Shown: positions 53,043 to 62,912, counted from the stretch's first letter. The stretch is 64,000 nt of DNA from an uncultured Chryseobacterium sp. (GCA_913774355.1 CAJYGB010000016.1:186001-250000), one strand, 5' to 3'. The notes: generated by a model from the letters alone, not told the origin. Program-made: numbers and translations.

Positions 53043-54905
53043 TTAACGTCCTAGATAGACCAATAAAACATTAATATCTGCAGGCGATACTCCGCTGATT
53101 CTTCCGGCCTGTGCAATCGTCTTCGGTCTTACATTGGTCATTTTTTGTTTAGCTTCTGCGGAAAGACTTGAAATCCTTGTGTAATCAAAGTCTTCAGGGA
53201 TTTTAATGTTTTCCAGACGGTTCAGCTTGGCAACATTTTCTTTTTCCTTTTCGATATAACCCCTGTATTTAATATTTACTTCAGCCTGTTCTCTCACTTC
53301 TTCATCGTAAGCAGAAGAAAATTCATTTATAAAATCAATTTCATCCAGCTTTTCCAGCGTCATATTGGGTCTTGTAAGAATCTGAGCGGCACGATAGGCC
53401 TGGTCTACAGGGCTGCTCTCAATGTTTTCAAGAATCGGGTTGATGATACCCGGCTTTAAAGAAGTTTCCCGAAGGAAAGCTTCAAGCTCTTCACTTTTAG
53501 CTACTTTCTCCTGTACTCTCTGTAAACGGTCTTCTTTTGCCAATCCCAGATCATATGCTTTTTGGGTTAATCTGATATCAGCATTGTCCTGCCTTAACAG
53601 GAGCCTGTATTCTGCTCTGGAAGTAAACATTCTGTAAGGTTCTTCCGTTCCTTTTGTAATCAGGTCATCAATCAGAACCCCGATATACGCTTCATCCCGG
53701 TTAAGAATGAATTCGTCTTTTTCTTTAACTTTATTATGGGCATTGATTCCGGCAATCAGACCCTGCCCGGCAGCTTCTTCATAGCCTGTAGTCCCATTAA
53801 TTTGGCCAGCAAAATATAAGTTGTCGATCAGCTTAGTCTCCAAGGTATGCTTGAGTTGGGTAGGAGGGAAGTAGTCGTATTCAATGGCATAGCCCGGACG
53901 GAAAACTTTTACGTTTTCAAATCCCGGAATGTGTTTCATGGCTTTGATCTGTATATCTTCCGGAAGGGAAGAGCTGAATCCGTTAACGTAAATTTCTACG
54001 GTTTTCCATCCTTCAGGTTCTACAAACAGTTGGTGCCTGTTCCTTTCCGCAAACCGGTTGATTTTATCCTCAATACTCGGGCAGTATCTTGGTCCTAGAC
54101 TCTGAATGGTTCCGTTGAACATCGGGCTCCTGTCGAAACCTTCACGTAAAATATCATGTACCGTTTCGTTGGTATAAACAATATGGCAACTTAATTGTTT
54201 GGTTAATTTATGCGTATCCAGATAGCTGAACTTCTGAGGATTCTCGTCTCCTTTCTGTTCTTCCATTTTAGAATAATCCAGGCTTCTTCCGTCTACTCTC
54301 GGTGGAGTACCGGTCTTCATTCTTCCTGCCTCAAAACCTAAGGAAACCAATTGCTCGGTAATTCCGAAAGCACGGGGTTCGCCCATCCTTCCGCCTCCCA
54401 GCTGCTTGTCACCAACGTGAATGAGGCCGTTAAGAAAAGTACCATTGGTAAGGACAACGGAATGACCTTTGATTTGGATTCCTAAAGAAGTAATGACACC
54501 CGTTACTTTATTATTTTCAACAATAAGCTGTTTCACCATATCCTGAAAGAAATCAAGATTCGGTGTGTTTTCAAGTGCCAGACGCCATTCTTCAGCGAAG
54601 AGCATCCGGTCATTCTGTGTTCTAGGGGACCACATGGCAGGGCCTTTGGAAAGATTCAGCATTTTGAACTGTATGGCGGATTTATCTGCTACAATTCCTG
54701 AATATCCGCCCATCGCATCGATTTCCCGTACGATCTGTCCCTTTGCGATTCCGCCCATTGCGGGGTTACAGCTCATCTGTCCGATGGTCTGCATATTCAT
54801 CGTAATAAGCAGGGTCTTTGAACCTAAATTCGCAGCTGCAGCGGCGGCTTCACATCCGGCATGGCCTGCACCTACTACAATTACATCATATATTTCTGAA
54901 ATCAT
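53043..54905 (-). CDS. mnmG: tRNA uridine-34 carboxymethylaminomethyl synthesis enzyme MnmG
   Basis: 620 residues. FAD loop VVGAGHAGCEAA (10-21), GGIAKGQIVREIDAMGG, KTGTPPRVDGRSLDY and the C-terminal helical domain ending ARISGVSPADINVLLVYLGR. With MnmE it modifies the wobble uridine of several tRNAs. It is flanked by two parS sites, matching its frequent place near the replication origin. Confidence 0.98.
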   Translation of the reverse strand: MISEIYDVIVVGAGHAGCEAAAAAANLGSKTLLITMNMQTIGQMSCNPAMGGIAKGQIVREIDAMGGYSGIVADKSAIQFKMLNLSKGPAMWSPRTQNDRMLFAEEWRLALENTPNLDFFQDMVKQLIVENNKVTGVITSLGIQIKGHSVVLTNGTFLNGLIHVGDKQLGGGRMGEPRAFGITEQLVSLGFEAGRMKTGTPPRVDGRSLDYSKMEEQKGDENPQKFSYLDTHKLTKQLSCHIVYTNETVHDILREGFDRSPMFNGTIQSLGPRYCPSIEDKINRFAERNRHQLFVEPEGWKTVEIYVNGFSSSLPEDIQIKAMKHIPGFENVKVFRPGYAIEYDYFPPTQLKHTLETKLIDNLYFAGQINGTTGYEEAAGQGLIAGINAHNKVKEKDEFILNRDEAYIGVLIDDLITKGTEEPYRMFTSRAEYRLLLRQDNADIRLTQKAYDLGLAKEDRLQRVQEKVAKSEELEAFLRETSLKPGIINPILENIESSPVDQAYRAAQILTRPNMTLEKLDEIDFINEFSSAYDEEVREQAEVNIKYRGYIEKEKENVAKLNRLENIKIPEDFDYTRISSLSAEAKQKMTNVRPKTIAQAGRISGVSPADINVLLVYLGR

Positions 54906-54949
54906 TTTATTGCTTGTTTTAAGCCTTTTATTTTACTCTTTTTTACAAA

Positions 54950-54965
54950 TGTTTCACGTGAAACA
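54950..54965. promoter_or_regulatory. parS centromere-like site 2
   Basis: Second perfect TGTTTCACGTGAAACA, 45 bp upstream of the mnmG start, 1.93 kb from the first copy. Confidence 0.92.
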
Positions 54966-55012
54966 TTATCTGTTTTTACAGTCTTAAATCGCCTGTATTG
55001 CGGTCTTTTTTT

Positions 55013-55093
55013 AGCCCCGATCGCAGTATTTGTCTGAGCTCGTTTTCTTTTTAAAAAAAGAAAACAGCGAGTGCGGAGAGCGGGATTAAGCTC
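55013..55093. repeat. Palindromic intergenic repeat (REP-like)
   Basis: Long imperfect inverted repeat: a central hairpin CTCGTTTTCTTTTT with AAAAAGAAAACAGCGAG, flanked by AGCCCCGAT and GCGGGATTAAGCT. Its GC-rich flanks contrast with the intergenic surroundings. Such elements are scattered in flavobacterial genomes (from experience); no RAYT transposase is in the window. Confidence 0.55.
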
Positions 55094-55112
55094 CTGGAAA
55101 ATATTCAGAACC

Positions 55113-55520
55113 TTAACGGTACTTCGCTAAATAATGATCTTCTTTTTCCCGCATCTGTTTTTCCTCTTCTTCGGTTTTATCCTTGTATCCGCAAAGGTGA
55201 AGGATGCCGTGGGCCAAAACCCTTCTGAGTTCTTCTTCATAATCCCGGGAGAGGCTAGAAGCATTATCGGAAATGCGCTGCAAAGATACGAAAATCTCTC
55301 CGCTTATTGTTTTGCCTTTTACATAGTCAAATGTAATGATATCAGTATAGTAATCGTGCTGAAGATAATCCTGGTTTACTTTCAGCAAATAGTCATCATC
55401 ACAGAAAATATAGTTGATCTCACCTAACTTTTTTTCTTCCGAAAGAATGAGATCTTTCAGCCATGCGATGTAATCCGTATTTACAGATTCCGTTAAATTT
55501 TCGTAAAAGAATTGTATCAT
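55113..55520 (-). CDS. ybeY: Endoribonuclease YbeY
   Basis: 135 residues, full length. Zinc region HGILHLCGYKDKTEEEEKQM: first two His present, while the third His of the usual HGxLHLxGYDH is Asp (in GYKD), as in other Bacteroidota sequences I know. It trims 16S rRNA 3' ends and takes part in ribosome quality control. Lies 5 nt after the patatin gene stop... on the minus strand just downstream of it, likely cotranscribed. Confidence 0.92.
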   Translation of the reverse strand: MIQFFYENLTESVNTDYIAWLKDLILSEEKKLGEINYIFCDDDYLLKVNQDYLQHDYYTDIITFDYVKGKTISGEIFVSLQRISDNASSLSRDYEEELRRVLAHGILHLCGYKDKTEEEEKQMREKEDHYLAKYR

Positions 55521-55525
55521 TGTAA

Positions 55526-57685
55526 TTAAAACCAGTGTCCTAAAATAACACTGAATATGCCTTTTTGATTGTTTTTAAGAGAGTGACTGAAATTCACTTT
55601 GATCTGTCCGAAAGGAGATTTATATCCTGCCGTAAGCCCTACGGAGCTATAGTTTAGTTTTACAGTATCTTCAAAAGAAATGTCGTTGGAAAGATTCGCA
55701 AACGAGAAGTTACCACTTAGGAAATAATTTTTATTGAATTTAAACTGAAGATCATTTGAAGCCAGAATCACGTTGTTGGTATTCAGTTGTGCGAAATAAA
55801 ATCCGGAGAAACTTCGGAAGTTTATGATATTCTGCTCAAAGATTCCCCCAAGCCTGTATTTATAAAATTCCGGAAGGTTTTCACCCAGCGTAATTCCTCC
55901 ATAGAGATTCAGCCTGTAAGCAAACTGTTTTGAAATAGGAATGTTTATCCTGATATCTGCTTTTATCTGAACAAGCCTTCGGTCTACTTCAGATTTAAGC
56001 AGATCAATTACCTTGCCTTCGGCGTTAATATAGATCCCGCGTGTAGGGAAGTCCCTGTCGTTTTGCGTATCGCTTTTCAGAAATACGTAAGGATTCAGGA
56101 AACGGTTGTATCTTTTGTTGTCACCGTTGAATTCCGCTTCAAAATAATCGTGGCTTATTCCTCCGCCTATGGCAAACTTATCTTTCCAGATGGATTGGAT
56201 ATAAGCTTCATTGCGGAGCCAGTCCCACTTGTCGTATTCATTGTTGCTTGTGTCTTTCAGATTAAAGCTCATTCCGGAAGAATAAATTCCGAAACCGGGA
56301 ATATATCCGTTATCAATAAAATAATTTAAATAATACCTGGGCTTGTCTCCGACCACTACATCCAGCGAAAGATTGGAGTTCCGGAATAAAAGCCGCTTTG
56401 CCGAATAATTGAGGAGAAGCCCCGTTTTGAAAATTTCATCATAATGCAGCCCGAATTTCAGGAAATGCCGGGTATCGTCTTCCGTAACGTAAAGCTTAAG
56501 ATAATTTGCCTTATTGTCTGAAATAATGTCATAATTAATGAATTTATAATTATTTGTAGCTACAAGTTTGTCTATCTTTTTATTGATGCTTCCGTAGGTT
56601 TCCATGGAAGGAAGGCGTAATCCCATTTTACCCAGCACATAGTTTTTAGCGTAAATCCTGCTGCCTTCTATGGCCAGACTGTCGATCTTATATACATTGG
56701 AGTAAATAGGGCTCATTTGCTGCCTTATCCGATCGAAAGGCCTCTTGGGCAGCTGGTCCAGAATATCGGTGTATTTTAGGCCTTCTGCGTAGCCGCTGTC
56801 GAGTATTTTCTTCTTTTCGTCATAGCTGGTTGCCGTCATCCCCTGAAGATCGGGTTTGATATTGATGTCCGTGTACTTGTACTGCCGCTCCGTATCTTTT
56901 TTTATCCCGAAATCGATCACCTGGTTCAGAATGGCAATGATGCTGTTCAGGTCTTCTCTTTTGGAAAGGTCCTGGTTAAGATCTACGCCGATCACGATGT
57001 CAATCCCCTTATCTTTTAAAGGCTTTGAAGGGTAGTTTACGGTCATCGCCCCGTCGATATAAATGCTGTCGTTGATTTTTACAGGATCCATCAGCGAAGG
57101 AAAGGCGGAACTTGCCATAATGGACTGTACCAGATCTCCTTTTTCAAAAATTTGCATATTTCCGCTTTCCAGGTTGGTAGCAACACACATGAAAGGAATC
57201 GGCAGTTTTGAAAAGTCATGGATGCCGGAAACGTTTTTGAAGAGTTCTTTCAGCAGGTATACATTTTTCTGTCCGGAGCTGATGGAAGAGGGAAGGTTGA
57301 TCTTTCCGTTCTTTAGCGGAATGGATAAAAGATATTTATCTACGGATTTGTTGAAAAAGGTTGTTTCCTGGCGTTTTGCTTTCGGATCCATGATCAGGGA
57401 GTAAAAATCGGTGTCCATGACAATCTTTTCGATCTCTTTCCCGGAATATCCCGAAGCGTACAGACCGCCGACGATGGCACCCATACTGGTTCCGGCAATG
57501 TAATCTACCTTTACTCCCAAGGAATCCAGGACTTTAAGAACGCCGACATGAGAAAATCCTTTAGCTCCTCCGCCGGCAAGCGAAAGCCCGATTCTGGGAT
57601 TTTTAGGGATCATCAGGTCTTTTTTAACCTGGGACTGGATTAAAAGCAATTGAAATGCAAATAAAATGATCAGGAGCTTTCTCAT
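55526..57685 (-). CDS. Patatin-like phospholipase with C-terminal outer membrane barrel
   Basis: 719 residues with a signal peptide (MRKLLIILFAFQLLLIQSQ). Patatin domain: GGGAKGF (38-44), nucleophile GTSMG (Ser67), catalytic DGA in YIDGAMTVNYPSKPL. After a POTRA-like stretch (about 330-400) comes a 16-strand-type barrel of the Omp85/BamA kind ending in ILGHWF with aromatic C-terminus. This PlpD-like layout puts a phospholipase on or through the outer membrane. Confidence 0.9.
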   Translation of the reverse strand: MRKLLIILFAFQLLLIQSQVKKDLMIPKNPRIGLSLAGGGAKGFSHVGVLKVLDSLGVKVDYIAGTSMGAIVGGLYASGYSGKEIEKIVMDTDFYSLIMDPKAKRQETTFFNKSVDKYLLSIPLKNGKINLPSSISSGQKNVYLLKELFKNVSGIHDFSKLPIPFMCVATNLESGNMQIFEKGDLVQSIMASSAFPSLMDPVKINDSIYIDGAMTVNYPSKPLKDKGIDIVIGVDLNQDLSKREDLNSIIAILNQVIDFGIKKDTERQYKYTDINIKPDLQGMTATSYDEKKKILDSGYAEGLKYTDILDQLPKRPFDRIRQQMSPIYSNVYKIDSLAIEGSRIYAKNYVLGKMGLRLPSMETYGSINKKIDKLVATNNYKFINYDIISDNKANYLKLYVTEDDTRHFLKFGLHYDEIFKTGLLLNYSAKRLLFRNSNLSLDVVVGDKPRYYLNYFIDNGYIPGFGIYSSGMSFNLKDTSNNEYDKWDWLRNEAYIQSIWKDKFAIGGGISHDYFEAEFNGDNKRYNRFLNPYVFLKSDTQNDRDFPTRGIYINAEGKVIDLLKSEVDRRLVQIKADIRINIPISKQFAYRLNLYGGITLGENLPEFYKYRLGGIFEQNIINFRSFSGFYFAQLNTNNVILASNDLQFKFNKNYFLSGNFSFANLSNDISFEDTVKLNYSSVGLTAGYKSPFGQIKVNFSHSLKNNQKGIFSVILGHWF

Positions 57686-57696
57686 GGGCTTATGGC

Positions 57697-60144
57697 TTAA
57701 TCTTTTACATAAATCCGTTTTACACGGGGTGAAATAGAAGTCAGAACTTCGTACGTTATGGTTTGGCAGTAGGCTGCGAATTCTTTAAGGGTCGGCTTAG
57801 CGTTGAATACCGTTACAGCGTCACCTTCTTTCACACGGGGAATGTGATCGACATTAATCATCATCATATCCATGCAGATGCTTCCGATAATAGGAGCGAG
57901 GGTATTATTGATTCCAACGTTTCCTACCTGGTTGCCAATCAGTCTCGGGATCCCGTCTGCGTAACCGACAGGAATTGTAGCGATCCTCATCTGATGATCT
58001 GCTTTAAAACGTCTGCTGTAACCTACTGATTCTCCGCCCTGAACCTCCGATATTTGGGAAATGACGGTTTTAAAACTTACCACCGGCTGCAGCTGCTTCT
58101 GTATTTCACTATTAGGTGATTCTCCCAGCATTCCGATGCCGATTCTTACCATATCATATTGATGACCGGTATAAGAGGTAATTCCCGAAGAATTCAGGAT
58201 ATGGCGGATAGGCGTGTAACCTAGCTTTTCTGTTAAGTAAGATGAATTTTTCTCAAATGTTTCCAGTTGATTCAGTGTAAATTCTTTTTCTTCAGGCATA
58301 TCTGAAGACGAAAGATGGCTGAAGATACTTTTCACCTTTACGTTAATCGAACTTAAAATCAGGCTCAGCTGATCCAGCTCATCTCCTTTAAAACCAAGGC
58401 GATGCATCCCGGTTTCCAGCTTGATATGAATAGGATATTTTTTATCATAACCGGATTTCCGAACGGCTTCATAAAATAATTCCAGGACACGGAAACTGTA
58501 AATTTCCGGCTCAAGGTTATATTCAATAATGGTTTCATAGCTGTGCTGTTCCGGATTCATCACAACAATCGGTACGGTAATCCCTTTCTTACGCAGTTCT
58601 ACGCCTTCGTCTGCAAAGGCAACCCCTAAATAATCAATATGATGATGCTGCAGAAATTCGGAGATCTCATAACTTCCCAATCCGTAAGCATTGGCTTTTA
58701 CCATGGCCATCATTCTGGTCGCAGGTTCAAGCAGGGATTTATGATAATTGATGTTGTGGAGGAGTGCATTCAGATTAATTTCCAGGACGGTGTCATGCTT
58801 TCTCAGCTCAAGGATATCTTTTAATTTCTCGATTTCAAATTTTCTGGCTCCTTTTAATAAGACCAGTTGATTTTCCAGTTCGTTAAGGTGTTTACTTTCA
58901 ATGAGTTCCTGGGTGCTGATGAAAGTAAATATTTTAGTTTTAAATAATTCACTGAATTTTGATATTTCATTTCCGATCAGAAACACCGAATCAAATTGCT
59001 GTTCGTTGACCAGCTCGGAAACTTCTTCGTAGAGTTCTTTGGAATTGGAATTTACACCCAGGATGTCAGTCAGTACCAAAGATTTTTTCGGCTTCCGATA
59101 TTCATTTAGAAATTGAAGTGCTGTCTTTAAAGAATCCAGATCCAGATTAAATGAATCATTGATGATGATATTGTTTCTTACACCCTCAATGGCTTCAAGT
59201 CTCATTTCAACAGCCTTCAGCGCGTTGATTTTTTCCACGATCTCCTGATTTCCGATATTCAGCTCCTTTAAGACGGTAATAAGTGCCAAAACATTCGTTA
59301 ATGTCGCTTCGTCTCTCTGATGTACGGGAAAGGAGATTTCTTCGTCGAAATATTGTACGACAACGTCATCATTTTTTTGAAGATTGCTTTTATAATAAAT
59401 CTGGTTGTGTTCGCTAAAACCGTAAGCAATTAATTTTTTACCGGAATACTGTTCTTCGATTTTTTTCTTGACCAAAGCATGATCGCCGTTATAAATGATT
59501 ACCTCAGAATTTCTAAAGAGCTTAATCTTTTCTTCAATCAGCTCTGCTTCTGAGCTGAAATTGGCCAGGTGGGCCGTACCGATGTGGGTAAGCAGGCCGA
59601 TCTGCGGGTGAAAAACAGACTCCAGTATTTCCATTTCTTCAGGCTGGGAAATCCCGACTTCAAAAATTCCCAGTTGGTGAGAATCGTTGATCTGAAGAAG
59701 CGAAAGGGGAAGCCCGATCTGCGAATTGAAGCTTTTCGGACTTTTTACGGTAGGGAACTCATTCCACAGACATTGGTACAGCCATTCTTTTAAAATGGTT
59801 TTTCCGTTGCTGCCGGTGATTCCTATTGATTTTAAATGAGAATGTTCAAAATGATACCGGGCTAATTTCTGGAGAAACACCACCGAATCTTCTACAATGA
59901 TCCAGGTGACATTTTCAAACTGCGGATCATAATGCTCGGAGATAATAACATTAATGCCACGGTCTATGGCTGCTTCAATAAATTTTTCGCCTGAATTTTT
60001 CGATGTATTGATCGCAATGAAAGCCGTGTTTTTGGTAGAATAAATAATCCTGCTGTCGAAAGCAATATTCCGGATGATTAAACTTCCGTTTCCTGCAATT
60101 TCTGCATTGGTGATTTCTGCAATTTGATTTACACTGTAGTTCAT
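57697..60144 (-). CDS. Bifunctional MurF-alanine racemase
   Basis: 815 residues from ATG 60144 (MNYSVNQIAEI), with AAAAGGAG about 6 nt upstream and TGATG overlap with the toxin gene. Residues of about 1-445 are MurF: GITGSNGKTILKEWL, SPKSFNSQIGLPLSLL, NDSFNLDLDSL. Residues of about 450-815 are alanine racemase: VKANAYGLG with the PLP Lys, YDMVRIGIGMLG with the catalytic Tyr. The murF-alr fusion is standard in Bacteroidota; it makes D-Ala and adds D-Ala-D-Ala to the murein precursor. Confidence 0.96.
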   Translation of the reverse strand: MNYSVNQIAEITNAEIAGNGSLIIRNIAFDSRIIYSTKNTAFIAINTSKNSGEKFIEAAIDRGINVIISEHYDPQFENVTWIIVEDSVVFLQKLARYHFEHSHLKSIGITGSNGKTILKEWLYQCLWNEFPTVKSPKSFNSQIGLPLSLLQINDSHQLGIFEVGISQPEEMEILESVFHPQIGLLTHIGTAHLANFSSEAELIEEKIKLFRNSEVIIYNGDHALVKKKIEEQYSGKKLIAYGFSEHNQIYYKSNLQKNDDVVVQYFDEEISFPVHQRDEATLTNVLALITVLKELNIGNQEIVEKINALKAVEMRLEAIEGVRNNIIINDSFNLDLDSLKTALQFLNEYRKPKKSLVLTDILGVNSNSKELYEEVSELVNEQQFDSVFLIGNEISKFSELFKTKIFTFISTQELIESKHLNELENQLVLLKGARKFEIEKLKDILELRKHDTVLEINLNALLHNINYHKSLLEPATRMMAMVKANAYGLGSYEISEFLQHHHIDYLGVAFADEGVELRKKGITVPIVVMNPEQHSYETIIEYNLEPEIYSFRVLELFYEAVRKSGYDKKYPIHIKLETGMHRLGFKGDELDQLSLILSSINVKVKSIFSHLSSSDMPEEKEFTLNQLETFEKNSSYLTEKLGYTPIRHILNSSGITSYTGHQYDMVRIGIGMLGESPNSEIQKQLQPVVSFKTVISQISEVQGGESVGYSRRFKADHQMRIATIPVGYADGIPRLIGNQVGNVGINNTLAPIIGSICMDMMMINVDHIPRVKEGDAVTVFNAKPTLKEFAAYCQTITYEVLTSISPRVKRIYVKD

Positions 60145-60449
60145 CAACTCCTTTTGGTGATTAAATTATAATTATCATCAGGATTTCGGAAATTATTGAT
60201 CATATGAAGAAGGTTGATCTGATCTGCAGCAATTTCATAAATAATATAATTGTGCTTTGTTACAAGTAACTTATGAAAGTCTGTATCTTCATATTTTTGA
60301 TGGACTAAATTTCCGTTTTCAAGAAGGGAAATCTTTCTTTCTAATATTTCGTAAAAATCTTCCACCACTTTAAAACCCCATTTTTCTATTAAAAAATCTT
60401 CAAGATTTTCTAAATCCGATTTAGATCTATTGGTCCAGAAGATATTCAT
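60144..60449 (-). CDS. RelE/ParE-type toxin
   Basis: 101 residues from ATG 60449 (MNIFWTNRSKSDLENLEDFLIE). The fold shows helix-hairpin start, ISLLENGNLVHQ, FHKLLVTKHNYIIYEI and LLHMINNFRNPDDN, typical for ParE-type toxins that act on gyrase or mRNA. Starts inside the antitoxin gene (overlap 23 nt); its stop shares bases with the murF-alr start. Confidence 0.88.
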   Translation of the reverse strand: MNIFWTNRSKSDLENLEDFLIEKWGFKVVEDFYEILERKISLLENGNLVHQKYEDTDFHKLLVTKHNYIIYEIAADQINLLHMINNFRNPDDNYNLITKRS

Positions 60450-60765
60450 TCCTCTTTTTTGCAAGTCTTTCCTTCGCCTCATTCATTACCGTCTTGTGAT
60501 CATGAATTTTGCCATTTTTAACATCTTTCAAACCTTCCTGAATGGCTTTAAGAATATCTTCTTTTGAATTTTCTTCCGGTTCAATAATTTCGGCAATTCT
60601 CAGCAGTTCTTCCGGAAGGAATTTTTTCTCTTTCATTTTCCGGAAAAAAGTGGGTTCGGAAATACCGCTCTTCTCAATGATGTACTTCATCTTGAAAGGG
60701 GAATTTTTCAGAATCTCATCGATCGAATTGCTGATTTTTATATAATTTTTAATTTCCAATATCAT
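60427..60765 (-). CDS. Antitoxin of the RelE/ParE pair
   Basis: 112 residues. N-terminal HTH-like part (SPFKMKYIIEKSGISEPTFFRKMKEKKFLPEELLRIAEII, about 22-61) and a flexible charged tail (HDHKTVMNEAKERLAKKRNEYL) that would wrap around the toxin. DNA binding and autoregulation are expected. First gene of the toxin-antitoxin-murF/alr run. Confidence 0.8.
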   Translation of the reverse strand: MILEIKNYIKISNSIDEILKNSPFKMKYIIEKSGISEPTFFRKMKEKKFLPEELLRIAEIIEPEENSKEDILKAIQEGLKDVKNGKIHDHKTVMNEAKERLAKKRNEYLLDQ

Positions 60766-60824
60766 TTTGTGAGAGTTTTTACTATTGAATTTTAAGCAAA
60801 AATACGAATATATTTGATATTTAT

Positions 60825-61409
60825 TTAATTTTTATCTAAAACTTCATCTACGAAAACCCTTCTGCTCACAGCTTCGTAAGCTTCTGTTTCTCCGAGTTCT
60901 ACAAGATCTTTTCCCTCAGAAATCCTCATCGAATAATTCGCAAGGTTTCCGGTCCTTCTGCAGATCGCATGAACCTTGGTAACATATTCTGCGGTGGCCA
61001 TCAGGTTGGGCATGGGTCCGAAAGGCCTCCCCAGGAAATCCATATCCAGGCCGGCAATGACAACCCGAACGCCGCTGTTGGCAAGCTGATTGGCAATATA
61101 CACAATGCTTTCATCAAAAAACTGGGCTTCGTCAATGCCTACGACATGGCAATTGGAAGCCAGCAGCAGGATTTCGCTGGGATTTTCCACCGATGTGCTG
61201 CGGATCTTGTTCTGGTTATGGGAAACCACATCTTCATCCGAATATCGCGTATCCAGTTTCGGTTTAAAAATTTCCACATTCTGCCCTGCCATTTCGGCTC
61301 TTCTCAGCCTCCGGATAAGCTCTTCGGTTTTCCCGGAAAACATAGAGCCACAAATTACTTCCATCCAACCGCTTTGTTTGGAATGATTAATTGTATTTTC
61401 TAAAAACAT
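60825..61409 (-). CDS. tdk: Thymidine kinase
   Basis: 194 residues. P-loop GSMFSGKTEELIRRLRR (about 22-38), VGIDEAQFFDE, AGLDMDFLGRPFGPMPNLMA and the lasso region ANYSMRIS. The CxxC zinc pair of the human-type enzyme is partly missing here (CRRTG). Salvages thymidine to dTMP. Divergent from the acidic repeat protein. Confidence 0.94.
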   Translation of the reverse strand: MFLENTINHSKQSGWMEVICGSMFSGKTEELIRRLRRAEMAGQNVEIFKPKLDTRYSDEDVVSHNQNKIRSTSVENPSEILLLASNCHVVGIDEAQFFDESIVYIANQLANSGVRVVIAGLDMDFLGRPFGPMPNLMATAEYVTKVHAICRRTGNLANYSMRISEGKDLVELGETEAYEAVSRRVFVDEVLDKN

Positions 61410-61470
61410 TTGTTAAATTAGCCGTATATTTTGAAGATCAAAAGTAAGCAATTTTTAACAAGATTCTCCT

Positions 61471-62904
61471 ATGCAGAACATCCAAGATTTAAAGGAAAAG
61501 ATTTTTTTTGAATCCAGGAATATCATTGGTATTCTGGACAAAGTAAGCCATGTAGACGAGCTTTCTTCCAAGCTGGATCTTGTAGAAGAGCTTGCCGAAA
61601 GGATTTCTTTCCTGCGTTTGCTGGAAAAGAATATCGCTTATTTCGGAGGTGAAAATTTTTCGCCGGTTCCGGAAAATAACGAAAATTTTTACACATCCGG
61701 TGAAAATAGCGAAGTAACGGAAGAAGAAGCCATCTTCAATAATGAACTGAATGAAATCCATGAGAAAGAGCCGGAAAACTATTCGGATCAGGTTACTGAG
61801 GAAGAGGCTATTTTCAATAATCAGTTAAATGAGATCGTAGAGGGCGAACTTCACGAAACTTTAGTTAATTTTGCAGAGGAAAATTCGGAAACGGATGTTC
61901 AGGAAGTATTGCATGAAAGTACGGATATTTTAAATGCCCAGCTGAATGAAATTGATGAAAACGAAGATTCTGATCCCAGCAAAATCCCATTGCATTTTGT
62001 AGATGAAGAAAAGATTCTTGCTGATGCAGAACCTGAAGACAATGGTGATGTATATGAGGAGGTCTTCAATGGTGAACAAACAGAAGAAGAGGCTGTTTTC
62101 AACAATCAACTCAATGAAATTGACGGATTTGAAAATGAAATTTCAGATAACGGCGGTGAAGTTTTAAACCGTTTTGAAGAGGAAGAAAGGATCTTGCATA
62201 ATTTTGAATCTGCTTCGGAGAAAGAAAAAAATGAGGATTCTGATGAAGAAACCGATGAATCTTTCATTTCGTCCGGTATGATGATGGAACAGGGAGAAAT
62301 GGCAACCGATACTTCCAACGCTGAAAATATTGTGAACGAACTCAAAAATGAGGCATCGGAAAATGAAAAAAGAGAAGAGTCCACGTCGGCGGAGATCACT
62401 GATAAAAGGAAAATTGTAGATATCGACGCTCCGGTTTCCGAAGAAAGAGAAAAATTAAAATCTGATGAAAGCTTTGAAAACATTGAAGATTATCATCATG
62501 ATAAAAAAATAAAACTGGCCAATATCAGAGGCCTCAAGGCTGTTCAGTCGCTTTTCGATGATGATCATCTGGAAACGGGGCTGCCTGCAGAAAAACCATC
62601 TCCCGTAGAGAAAAGAGAAGATACGGGAAGTATATTAAGAACCAATATGGCGACCGATTTTATGGAAGCGGAAAAGAAAAAACCTGAATTTAAACTGGAT
62701 TTAAACGATAGGATTGCCTTTTCCAAAACTCTTTTCGGAGGAAGCCAGTCTGAGCTGAATGAAGTGGTAGCGAATCTCAACAGTTTCAACAAACTGGAAG
62801 AGGCTAAAGAATATCTGAGTGATCTTTACTATGCCAGAAAGTGGAGCAAAGTGGATGAATATGCTCAGCGGCTATGGATATTGGTGGAGAATAAATTTTT
62901 ATAA
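61471..62904 (+). CDS. Acidic repeat protein with flavobacterial C-terminal domain
   Basis: 477 residues, very rich in Glu/Asp/Asn/Ser. N-terminal helical part (about 1-57), then four imperfect repeats of TEEEAIFNNxLNEI (83-96, 109-122, 151-161 shortened, 204-217) in disordered acidic linkers. The last 80 residues (FKLDLNDRIAFSKTLFGGSQSELNEVVANLNSF) form a helical domain seen in other flavobacteria. No enzyme motif, no signal peptide. Function unknown; followed by rsmI after 8 nt. Confidence 0.7.
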   Translation: MQNIQDLKEKIFFESRNIIGILDKVSHVDELSSKLDLVEELAERISFLRLLEKNIAYFGGENFSPVPENNENFYTSGENSEVTEEEAIFNNELNEIHEKEPENYSDQVTEEEAIFNNQLNEIVEGELHETLVNFAEENSETDVQEVLHESTDILNAQLNEIDENEDSDPSKIPLHFVDEEKILADAEPEDNGDVYEEVFNGEQTEEEAVFNNQLNEIDGFENEISDNGGEVLNRFEEEERILHNFESASEKEKNEDSDEETDESFISSGMMMEQGEMATDTSNAENIVNELKNEASENEKREESTSAEITDKRKIVDIDAPVSEEREKLKSDESFENIEDYHHDKKIKLANIRGLKAVQSLFDDDHLETGLPAEKPSPVEKREDTGSILRTNMATDFMEAEKKKPEFKLDLNDRIAFSKTLFGGSQSELNEVVANLNSFNKLEEAKEYLSDLYYARKWSKVDEYAQRLWILVENKFL

Positions 62905-62912
62905 ACTTAATT

